From IMG/VR virus record IMGVR_UViG_3300033064_004059, positions 1-35,247 of that record: a stretch of DNA of 35,247 nt; one strand, 5' to 3'. A program made the translations under genes and the position numbers. Source of the DNA: a virus. The notes below the pieces were generated by a model. It was not told the origin of the DNA, did not search any database, and saw nothing but the letters and a program-made list of their open reading frames with translations. Positions 14,969 to 20,993 of the stretch are shown piece by piece (the first letter of the stretch is position 1; every line of letters starts with the position of its first letter).

Positions 14969-15217
14969 GATTTTCTCATCCTCATAGGGCGCTAGCACCC
15001 TGCGATAATACTCCAGTTTAACAGCCTCCAGCACTTTCAGCGCCTCGGCCTTTATGGTAAAAGGGCCTTTGGCATACAGGGCCACGAGCAGGCGAAAGAT
15101 AGTGTACACAACCAAGCCGCTGTCGTGTTCGTTGTTGCGCCATGCCAGTAGTGTCCCTACCAATGGGGCAAGGGGCTTGTCAATTATTCTACGTAGCGTT
15201 TTGGTGATATAGGGCAT
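14939..15217 (-). CDS. DUF6899-like phage protein
   Basis: 92 residues. The frame MPYI..., a helical middle with a VVYTIFRLLVALY segment, and ALKVLEAVKLEYYRRVLAPYE near the end follow a small conserved phage protein group (DUF6899-type, 'GVLExVKxEFYRRxxxPYE'). Function of the group is not known to me. ATG at 15217 follows AGGAGG that overlaps the stop of the tiny membrane protein upstream. The last nine residues are the shared KEEGDIDGL tail. Confidence 0.7.
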   Translation of the reverse strand: MPYITKTLRRIIDKPLAPLVGTLLAWRNNEHDSGLVVYTIFRLLVALYAKGPFTIKAEALKVLEAVKLEYYRRVLAPYEDEKIKEEGDIDGL

Positions 15218-15225
15218 CTAGCCTC

Positions 15226-15315
15226 CTAGTGCTTTAAGGTTACTGATAGCCTACCTGCTACGAAGCAGGCTACGAAATAACCGAATAGGCCCAGTGCTGC
15301 TATTAGTGGTGTCAT
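15226..15315 (-). CDS. 29-residue membrane peptide
   Basis: Small frame starting at ATG 15315 after a strong GGAGG site. It encodes one hydrophobic helix (LIAALGLFGYFVACFVAGRL) with a basic end, so a single-pass membrane peptide. The ribosome site and first codons are an exact 19-base copy of those of the gene at 15488-15652. A hairpin (CCTGCT / AGCAGG, four-base loop) lies in its coding sequence. Function unknown. Confidence 0.6.
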   Translation of the reverse strand: MTPLIAALGLFGYFVACFVAGRLSVTLKH

Positions 15316-15328
15316 GCGTCCTCCAGTC
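15310..15328 (-). repeat. Repeated translation-start cassette, copy 1
   Basis: The 19 bases GACTGGAGGACGCATGACA (minus strand) contain the ribosome site, the ATG and the second codon of the 29-residue peptide. An identical copy lies at 15647-15665. Confidence 0.9.
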
Positions 15329-15336
15329 ATAAAAGT

Positions 15337-15495
15337 TTAGGCACTAATCCAAGGGCTCTGACTTTTCTTTGTTCTTTCCTCAAGGGCTTTGGCTACTTTA
15401 TCCATTTCGTCTATTGCTTTGGCAGCAGTAACTTCCTCCACAACAACATGAACTAAGCCAAATGCACCTTTACGCTCTAACTCTATTTTAACCAT
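15337..15495 (-). CDS. Hypothetical small protein
   Basis: 52 residues, unrecognised. The first half is a beta hairpin-like segment (KIELERKGAFGLVHVVVEE), the second a charged helix (AIDEMDKVAKALEERTKK). ATG 15495 follows AAGGAG and overlaps the previous stop by eight bases. Looks like a small DNA- or protein-binding accessory factor, but no family is recognised. Confidence 0.6.
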   Translation of the reverse strand: MVKIELERKGAFGLVHVVVEEVTAAKAIDEMDKVAKALEERTKKSQSPWISA

Positions 15496-15652
15496 TCTTA
15501 AGCTCCTTCCCCTCAATAATCAATCCAAGGGCTGCTGCGTCTTCTTTTAATTTAGTCATGGCGTCGGCTGTGACCTGATGCATACTCCAAGCCAATGCCT
15601 TAAAGGGTGCCATCAATTGTTCCCATAAAGTCCGTATCTCCTCGTCTGTCAT
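15488..15652 (-). CDS. Hypothetical small protein
   Basis: 54 residues, helical throughout (EEIRTLWEQLMAPFKALAWS, then DAMTKLKEDAAALGL). ATG 15652 lies in the repeated start cassette with GGAGG and overlaps the upstream stop by four bases (ATGA). No family recognised. Confidence 0.6.
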   Translation of the reverse strand: MTDEEIRTLWEQLMAPFKALAWSMHQVTADAMTKLKEDAAALGLIIEGKELKNG

Positions 15653-15665
15653 GCGTCCTCCAGTC
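15647..15665 (-). repeat. Repeated translation-start cassette, copy 2
   Basis: Exact 19-base match to 15310-15328, containing the ribosome site and ATG of the gene at 15488-15652. It overlaps the end of the gene at 15649-15954, whose last codons read LEDA-stop. Confidence 0.9.
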
Positions 15666-15954
15666 CAAAGCTATACCTGAAAAATCTGCCCGTTAGCACA
15701 GGCACAATATAATAGGCAGGGTCAGTGCCACGTGAGGCAGTCTTTTGGTACACGTCATTAGCTATATGGATACCGGGTAGATGGATATGCCATAGCCGCC
15801 CTCGCCTACGCTCCTCGTTACGTACCACAACATCTATCAAGGGCTTAATCAGCTTTAGCCGCAGGTTGATATAAAAGCGACAATGATACTCATGACGATA
15901 ATCCCATAGCCACAGTTGAAAGTAACATTTCCACAGTCTAAAGGTAAATTCCAT
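15649..15954 (-). CDS. Hypothetical basic, aromatic-rich protein
   Basis: 101 residues, unrecognised. Unusually rich in Arg, Tyr, Trp and Phe (for example YHCRFYINLRLKLIKPLIDV and NEERRRGRLWHIHLPG). A strong AAGGAGG site precedes the ATG at 15954. It is the first gene after the terminator-like hairpin at 15991-16030. Function unknown; a nucleic acid-binding role is possible given the charge. Confidence 0.6.
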   Translation of the reverse strand: MEFTFRLWKCYFQLWLWDYRHEYHCRFYINLRLKLIKPLIDVVVRNEERRRGRLWHIHLPGIHIANDVYQKTASRGTDPAYYIVPVLTGRFFRYSFGLEDA

Positions 15955-15990
15955 CTAGTGCCTCCTTACCAGGCCAATTTTTTACTGGCA

Positions 15991-16030
15991 AATATAAAAG
16001 GCCTCCCGCCCCTAGTTACCAGGGACGGCC
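15991..16030 (-). terminator. Rho-independent terminator candidate
   Basis: On the minus strand a GC-rich hairpin (outer GGCC/GGCC, inner CCCT/AGGG, small loop GGTAACT) is followed by TTTTATATTT. It begins two bases after the stop of the 46-residue frame at 16032-16172. The stem carries an internal asymmetry, so strength is uncertain. Confidence 0.5.
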
Positions 16031-16031
16031 C

Positions 16032-16172
16032 TCACAATCTACAGCGCACGCTTGGCAAAACTTTTTGTGCGTAGCTGCCACCCATTACGTTAAGGTTATC
16101 CGATGCTGGCCGCCGCTGACTTACCAAAAACATATCAGAGGCGAACGAGGAGGGGCTATATACAGCTTTCAT
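16032..16172 (-). CDS. Possible 46-residue protein in a structured region
   Basis: The frame starts with an ATG sharing one base with the upstream TAA (TAATG) and ends just before the terminator hairpin at 15991-16030. Product unrecognised and Ser/Arg-rich (SFASDMFLVSQRRPASDNLN). The same DNA can fold: CTACGCAC pairs with GTGC..GTAG around 16045-16085, with an inner CAAAA/TTTTG. It could be a real coupled gene or a structured leader with an accidental frame. Confidence 0.4.
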   Translation of the reverse strand: MKAVYSPSSFASDMFLVSQRRPASDNLNVMGGSYAQKVLPSVRCRL

Positions 16173-16558
16173 TAGTTAGCTCGCTCCAGCAGGTTGTGTG
16201 CCACTAGGGTAGTATAACACTGCTGGCAGATATCCTTGCCCAAGCAAGGTGCGTAGCCAACTTCATCAGCATTTCCACACAGGCCACATACACCTTGATG
16301 CCATGTGCTTTCCTTACACTCCTCATGGGTGCTTGCTGGCTTGCTTATGCCATGTAACAACCCTACCGGGGGGCTAATCTCTAGCTGAACCACAGTAGAA
16401 GTATCCCCCATAGTAATCAAAGCATCCCGTGCCTCAACGGGTATAGGCCGGGTAAGAAGCGTCGCCAATGTTCCAAGCAGTACCTTTGCCGCATCATAGG
16501 GCATCTTAATCAACACACGCTTGCCGTCCTCTTCTTCAAAGTATTCTATGTCCAGCAT
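16172..16558 (-). CDS. Zinc-ribbon protein, unknown function
   Basis: About 128 residues. The N-terminal part is a compact acidic domain (LDIEYFEEEDGKRVLIKMPY). The C-terminal 45 residues have Cys pairs CGLCG and CQQC plus further Cys/His, a zinc ribbon. Two adjacent ATGs (16561 and 16558) follow GGAGGG; the second has the better spacing. It is encoded just after the phosphoesterase gene and couples to the next frame through TAATG. No family recognised. Confidence 0.65.
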   Translation of the reverse strand: MLDIEYFEEEDGKRVLIKMPYDAAKVLLGTLATLLTRPIPVEARDALITMGDTSTVVQLEISPPVGLLHGISKPASTHEECKESTWHQGVCGLCGNADEVGYAPCLGKDICQQCYTTLVAHNLLERAN

Positions 16559-16572
16559 CATTGCCCTCCTTA

Positions 16573-17670
16573 CTATTCCTTGGGTGCAGGCCCCTTAACA
16601 TCACGCAGCCCTATTGGCATAATGTACTCAATGCCAGCATCAGTCACACCCATCACAAGCTGCCCACACTCGCCCTCCTTGCCCAGTACCTCCCGTGACC
16701 AATCATCATCAGATAACATGGTAGGGCCACCCCAAACATCAGAAGCCTTAAAGAATTGGTGGTAGTGACCACACGCTATATAATCAAACTGCTTGGGCAT
16801 ACTGCGATGCCAGCGCTCGGACTTGGCAGCAAAAGCATTGTAAGGGCTGCCGCCACCGGGTGACGTTTGGTCGCCATGCACCAGCAACCAATCAAGGTTA
16901 CGAACACGGGCATAGTTGTACCATTTGATTGTCTCAATGTTGAACTTCACGCTACGCTGAACAAGGCCACTTAAGCCATACTGCCAGCCCAGGTAGACCA
17001 CAGTATCCCAGTTAGCAGCTTGACTAGGCCCCCACTTATTAATGTCACCATGATTGCCTTTAACGCAGCTAATCTCAATCTCCTCAAACACAGGCAACAG
17101 GCGCATGACCAACGTAACACATTCAGGAATTGCCAAGCCAAACACCTGCGTCAATACAGTATGCTCAAGCTCCTCAAGCGTTATGTTACGCCCTACGTTC
17201 TCGCCTACTACAAAATCACCAAGGGCAAAGATGTGAAGCTTGTATATAGTGTAGTAGTTCTGTCGCAGTGCGTGGGCCATCCATCCTAACCGGGTAGCTA
17301 GCACTTGCATACGATGGCGAAATACCTGCTCATTGTAACTCGCTGTCAAGCGCCCGGGGTGTAAATCTGTCAGCCAAAGTATCATGTCCATGTTTTTCCC
17401 CACGTCCTTGATTAGAGGGGGCTTAATATCGATTGTAGGGGCTGTCATGTTGTCTAGCAGCTTCTCACAGTATTGCCGAACTTGGTCGAGCGCTAGGCTA
17501 ATCTGGCCCTTGGGCTTGGGGCGACGTAGGCCAAGCTGGTAGCCCCATCGATATAGGGTGCCCTCGGGGCGTTTCCAAGTGCGCTTCATGTCCTCTATAG
17601 TCACATCAGCGTTAATATATTGGTCAATAAAGCGGGCTTGGTCTTCTGCTGATAATGGAATGTTGCTCAT
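16573..17670 (-). CDS. Metallophosphoesterase (Mre11/SbcD-like) with N-terminal HTH
   Basis: 365 residues. All calcineurin-type metal motifs are present: D102-x-H104 (LTDLHPG), G-D152, G-N206-H207, H265 (LLVHGD) and G-H302-Y-H304. The first 50 residues look like a helix-turn-helix (TIEDMKRTWKRPEGTLYRWG). Together this suggests a DNA-processing phosphoesterase or nuclease of the SbcD/Mre11 group, although no SbcC-like partner is encoded here. It lies next to DNA polymerase and overlaps the upstream gene by four bases (ATGA). Confidence 0.8.
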   Translation of the reverse strand: MSNIPLSAEDQARFIDQYINADVTIEDMKRTWKRPEGTLYRWGYQLGLRRPKPKGQISLALDQVRQYCEKLLDNMTAPTIDIKPPLIKDVGKNMDMILWLTDLHPGRLTASYNEQVFRHRMQVLATRLGWMAHALRQNYYTIYKLHIFALGDFVVGENVGRNITLEELEHTVLTQVFGLAIPECVTLVMRLLPVFEEIEISCVKGNHGDINKWGPSQAANWDTVVYLGWQYGLSGLVQRSVKFNIETIKWYNYARVRNLDWLLVHGDQTSPGGGSPYNAFAAKSERWHRSMPKQFDYIACGHYHQFFKASDVWGGPTMLSDDDWSREVLGKEGECGQLVMGVTDAGIEYIMPIGLRDVKGPAPKE

Positions 17671-17888
17671 TTAGTATGCTCCAGTACACGGCGGATTTTC
17701 TTTGTCTCGTAGCGGTTAAAGCAGACAACATCAAGGGGTATTTGCCCCAGCTCATTGGCAGGCAAGGTTACTTTGATAGTTAGCTCATCCGCATCATTTA
17801 CATGCGCCTCGAGGGTAGCCTCGCTCATCTCCGTTACCTCAATGGTGCTGTGGCTCGTAACAATAACCAGTAATTTCTGCCTCTTCAT
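17667..17888 (-). CDS. Hypothetical beta-rich protein
   Basis: 73 residues from ATG 17888, eight bases after GAGG. Alternating strands (KLLVIVTSHSTIEVTEM, then ELTIKVTLPANEL) suggest a small beta domain. Located between DNA polymerase and the phosphoesterase and coupled to the latter. Not recognised. Confidence 0.65.
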   Translation of the reverse strand: MKRQKLLVIVTSHSTIEVTEMSEATLEAHVNDADELTIKVTLPANELGQIPLDVVCFNRYETKKIRRVLEHTK

Positions 17889-17898
17889 TTGATTAGCC

Positions 17899-17985
17899 TC
17901 ATAACCATACAATAATAGCTAATGCTATAAGCAAAGCAGCACGCACCCATTCCAATAGATTAATTACCCTCACTCGCCTGCTCAT
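17899..17985 (-). CDS. 28-residue membrane peptide
   Basis: Tiny frame from ATG 17985, immediately after the polymerase stop. It has a basic start (MSRRVR) then one hydrophobic helix (AALLIALAIIVWL). The ribosome site is weak (GAG within the polymerase end). Similar in design to the 29-residue peptide at 15226-15315, but not in sequence. Plausible but unproven as a gene. Confidence 0.45.
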   Translation of the reverse strand: MSRRVRVINLLEWVRAALLIALAIIVWL

Positions 17986-17986
17986 A

Positions 17987-20254
17987 CTAAATCAACTCTC
18001 CAAGGTTGTCGCCTGTCTTACATTTTACCATAAGTGGCACAGGGAAGTCCAATCCCTCCATTGCCACCTGTAGTTTGGGCGTTAAATCGTCCAATAAGTC
18101 TATAGGTATATCAAAAATAAGCTCGTCGTGTATGTTCATGATAGGTATCCAAACTTTAGCTGCTGCTATTATAGATAGCTTAAAGATGCCCCCGGCAGTG
18201 CTTGCTATAGGGAAGTTTATAGCCTCCCTCATAGCACTGGCAAATACACGAGGATTCCTGCTATTGACATTAGGCAAATAGCGTCTTCTGCCATAGTAAT
18301 CTTCCACATAACCCTCGCACTGGGCAAAGGCTTTTGTCTCCTCGTGGTAATCCCCTAGACGTGGGAACTTGATAAAGTAGCTATCAATCAAGCCCTGGCA
18401 CTCCTGGATGGACGGCGGCGTGCCCATCTTTTCAAGGTCAAACTCCCCCATTGGAGCATTAAGGTAAATGTGAAGGCTCTTCGCAGTGCCACCATATATG
18501 GTCAGGTAGCTAGCAGATTTGATAATGTGCCTATGCATAGGGCTAGCATCACCAAACAGCTTAATTGCCATATAATCATGAATGTCATCACCTCTAGCAA
18601 AGGCCTCCAGTAGCTCAGGGTCATTGGCAATCACGGCCAGAACACGCATATCCACTTGACTGTAATCAATACCTAGTAACTTGTTACCTGGCCGGGCAAC
18701 AAAGGGCCTACGAGCAGCGTACATATATGGCAGATTTTGTAGATTAGGCTCGCTCGAGGATAAGCGCCCAGTAACAACCCTTGTCTGATTCCAGTTAGTA
18801 TGTATAATGTCATCCGCATCAGCCAGCTCCAAACAAGCGTCCGCATACGTGCTAATCAGCTTGTTAAGCTGCTTCCTGCGTAGAATAGGCGTAATAGATG
18901 GGTGCTGGTCTTGCATGCCTGTGAGGACTTCTTTACCTGTGATGTACTGCTTGGACTTGCGGGTCTTGGGTAGCCGTAACCCTTGGTCCACCAGCCAGTT
19001 GCCTAGCTTTTGAGCACTATTCAAAAAGTCAGGCATAAGGTCAAAATCATCAAGCAATTGGCGCTCTAGTACATCACGTTCCTCCACTAACTCACCCCTC
19101 CATTGGCGCACATATTCCAAATCACACTTTGTTCCAAGGCGCTCCATATCAGCTAACACAGGGATTAGCGGCTTTTCAATGGTTTCGTACACATAGCGCT
19201 CTTGCTCGTCCGCATTTTCGATTAAGTAGCGCCACAATCGCATTGTAGCGTCTGTGTCCTGGCTACAATACTGCGCTGTCTCCTCAAGTGGTACATCTTC
19301 CAATGTGCCGTCCTCAACCATGCTATCATAATCAGGGTGCGTTAAGTTTAGTTCCTGTGTTTCCAGTACCTTCAGCTTCAGATTGGGATATGCCATACAA
19401 TAAGCAAGCACCTGTGTATCCTCAACCTCCTTGTACTGGCCCTTCCAGCCATTGTCTAATAATACCCGTAAATCATACTTGGCATTATGGAATAATAGTC
19501 GCTGGTCTTTTGAGTAAATATTCATCCATTTTATAAGGCTTTGAGGCGTATGATACGTGGCTGTCTCAGGCTTAAGGCTAATTGAGCCCCCTAGTAGCTT
19601 GCCATAAAGCCCTACAGTTTCCGTATCAATACACACTAAACACTCACCAAGGGGTAAAGGCACAGAGGCGTCATTGTTGATAAGATAATGCCCTTTAACC
19701 TCCTCCAAGTAAGGCGTAGCTGGCAGGTTGATAAAATCATTAAGGATTAGCTGCTGCATAAAGGTGCTATCTTTCGCTCTTTTGGGGTCGTACATTATCA
19801 CATAGGTGCGATTATTCTGCATAAGGGCCTTGCCATGATAGCGTACTAGCGAATAACCGGGTAACAACGCTTGCTGAGCTGCTTCACCTAGTATCATGAC
19901 CCATGCAGGGTTATAGTACTCAAGCTCCGCTAATAGCCGGGGCTGGCATGACCGCCACATGAGCGCAGTTGGCACTTTACCAGTATCCACAGCACATTGA
20001 CAGGCAAAGGTTAAGTAACAGTCGTCAAGGTCAATGTCTGCTTGAGGCATTAGCGTATTCTGTAGAAACTTGCCCCTATAATCAGCAAAAGGGGTGCTAT
20101 ACCGCACAGTAGATGTGCTGGGGGCATTGAACACTAGCCAGATAGACGCTGTGGGCAGGCCAAAGCCGTCTATGCGCTGTCGCCCTCGTAGTTTACACTT
20201 CTTACAGTTAGGCTCCCCGTAGCCTAGCTCCTCAACTGCCTGTTTCTTTGCCAT
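17987..20254 (-). CDS. DNA polymerase I with N-terminal Fe-S UDG-like domain
   Basis: 755 residues. Residues 1-165 resemble family 4 uracil-DNA glycosylases: C17, C20, C87 and C103 match the spacing of the four 4Fe-4S ligands. The usual catalytic 'HPA/HPS' is YDP at 155-157, so activity is doubtful. Residues 205-390 are a 3'-5' exonuclease with D210/E212, NAKYD and YCSQD. The polymerase has motif A D530-YSQ, motif B R575/K579/Y583 and motif C H709-D710-E711. Y583 stands where E. coli Pol I has F762. A UDG-like domain on a phage family A polymerase is also known from SPO1. The start ATG 20254 has a weak ribosome site and overlaps a tiny MIPTK frame by TAATG. Confidence 0.93.
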   Translation of the reverse strand: MAKKQAVEELGYGEPNCKKCKLRGRQRIDGFGLPTASIWLVFNAPSTSTVRYSTPFADYRGKFLQNTLMPQADIDLDDCYLTFACQCAVDTGKVPTALMWRSCQPRLLAELEYYNPAWVMILGEAAQQALLPGYSLVRYHGKALMQNNRTYVIMYDPKRAKDSTFMQQLILNDFINLPATPYLEEVKGHYLINNDASVPLPLGECLVCIDTETVGLYGKLLGGSISLKPETATYHTPQSLIKWMNIYSKDQRLLFHNAKYDLRVLLDNGWKGQYKEVEDTQVLAYCMAYPNLKLKVLETQELNLTHPDYDSMVEDGTLEDVPLEETAQYCSQDTDATMRLWRYLIENADEQERYVYETIEKPLIPVLADMERLGTKCDLEYVRQWRGELVEERDVLERQLLDDFDLMPDFLNSAQKLGNWLVDQGLRLPKTRKSKQYITGKEVLTGMQDQHPSITPILRRKQLNKLISTYADACLELADADDIIHTNWNQTRVVTGRLSSSEPNLQNLPYMYAARRPFVARPGNKLLGIDYSQVDMRVLAVIANDPELLEAFARGDDIHDYMAIKLFGDASPMHRHIIKSASYLTIYGGTAKSLHIYLNAPMGEFDLEKMGTPPSIQECQGLIDSYFIKFPRLGDYHEETKAFAQCEGYVEDYYGRRRYLPNVNSRNPRVFASAMREAINFPIASTAGGIFKLSIIAAAKVWIPIMNIHDELIFDIPIDLLDDLTPKLQVAMEGLDFPVPLMVKCKTGDNLGELI

Positions 20255-20299
20255 TATTTTGTTGGTATCATCCTTTACAGTGCTAGGGTATTGAGTACC

Positions 20300-20447
20300 T
20301 GCATCTAGTATCTAGATATTATTTATAAATATATACACTACTTCTGAATTTTACGCCTAGCCCTTTTTGCTCTTTGTGCCTAATGCCACTTTCTATGCCA
20401 CTCTTATGCCATTCTTATGCCACCTGTTATGCCACTTTCTATGCCAC
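20300..20447 (-). other. Candidate replication origin: iterons plus AT-rich stretch
   Basis: Six copies of GTGGCAT (minus sense, one with a mismatch) start at 20383, 20395, 20406, 20417, 20429 and 20441 (plus coordinates), spaced 11-12 bases, about one helical turn. Next to them, 20305-20340 is strongly AT-rich with CTAGATACTAG and runs of A/T. The array lies between the primase-helicase and polymerase genes. A seventh copy lies at 20753. Origin function is inferred from this architecture. Confidence 0.5.
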
Positions 20448-20457
20448 TTTTCTGTGC

Positions 20458-20739
20458 CTAGCTGCTACCTTTTTTGTAAGTAGGCACAAATGAGAATAAA
20501 TCAGTATGGTGCGCCTTATGAGGGCTGCCGTTCACTGGATTAATGCCCTGCCGAAGCTCCTCTAGCCAATGCCCTAGACAACGCTTTTGGTCATCTGGAT
20601 TTAAGGGGCAATCCGTATACCCCGCCGCACGTAGTTTTTCTGCACAACCAATCTCACAGCCCTTATACAAGGCACACTCGTGCTTGCCAACATCAATCTC
20701 TTCTCCACATGTCTCACAATGCGTTACTCTGCTTACCAT
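20458..20739 (-). CDS. Cys-rich zinc-binding-like protein
   Basis: 93 residues, unrecognised. N-terminal CETCGEEI, then CALYKGCEIGC, and further Cys near CPLNPDD and KRCLGHW suggest one or two metal sites. It is encoded between a small membrane protein and the iteron array. The AGGAGG site precedes ATG 20739. Its 3' end (KKGSS-stop plus following bases) resembles the 3' end of the neighbour at 20770-20991, so a local duplication is likely. Confidence 0.65.
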   Translation of the reverse strand: MVSRVTHCETCGEEIDVGKHECALYKGCEIGCAEKLRAAGYTDCPLNPDDQKRCLGHWLEELRQGINPVNGSPHKAHHTDLFSFVPTYKKGSS

Positions 20740-20769
20740 TTAGCCTCCTGTTATGCCACTTTTTTGTGT

Positions 20770-20991
20770 CTAGACCTTGCCTTTTTTATGTAGGACTATT
20801 ATTTCTCTAGCACCTATCACTAGTCCCGCCCCATTTAGAAAAATAACTGGTATTAATTGAAGCAGTATTCCATAGGCCAGAAATAAGGCGCAGCCAATGA
20901 GCAATAACCATTTGATACGCAATATATTTCGCTCAAGCATTGCTAGTATGATACATACTCCCGCCACTAGCCCAAGCGCTGTTATCCCCAT
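20770..20991 (-). CDS. Small multi-pass membrane protein
   Basis: 73 residues with three hydrophobic segments at about 3-18, 27-44 and 47-62, and a basic C-terminus (HKKGKV). This is an integral membrane protein. Topology recalls small three-helix transport-like domains but no family motif is clear. AGGAGG precedes ATG 20991, two bases after the helicase stop. Why a membrane protein sits in the replication block is unclear; membrane tethering of replication or an exclusion role are guesses. Confidence 0.65.
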   Translation of the reverse strand: MGITALGLVAGVCIILAMLERNILRIKWLLLIGCALFLAYGILLQLIPVIFLNGAGLVIGAREIIVLHKKGKV

Positions 20992-20993
20992 TG

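Noticed and set aside
20383-20447. Short regular repeats as a CRISPR array
   Set aside because: Unit is 7 bases with 4-5 base gaps; far too short for repeats and spacers. Read as iterons.
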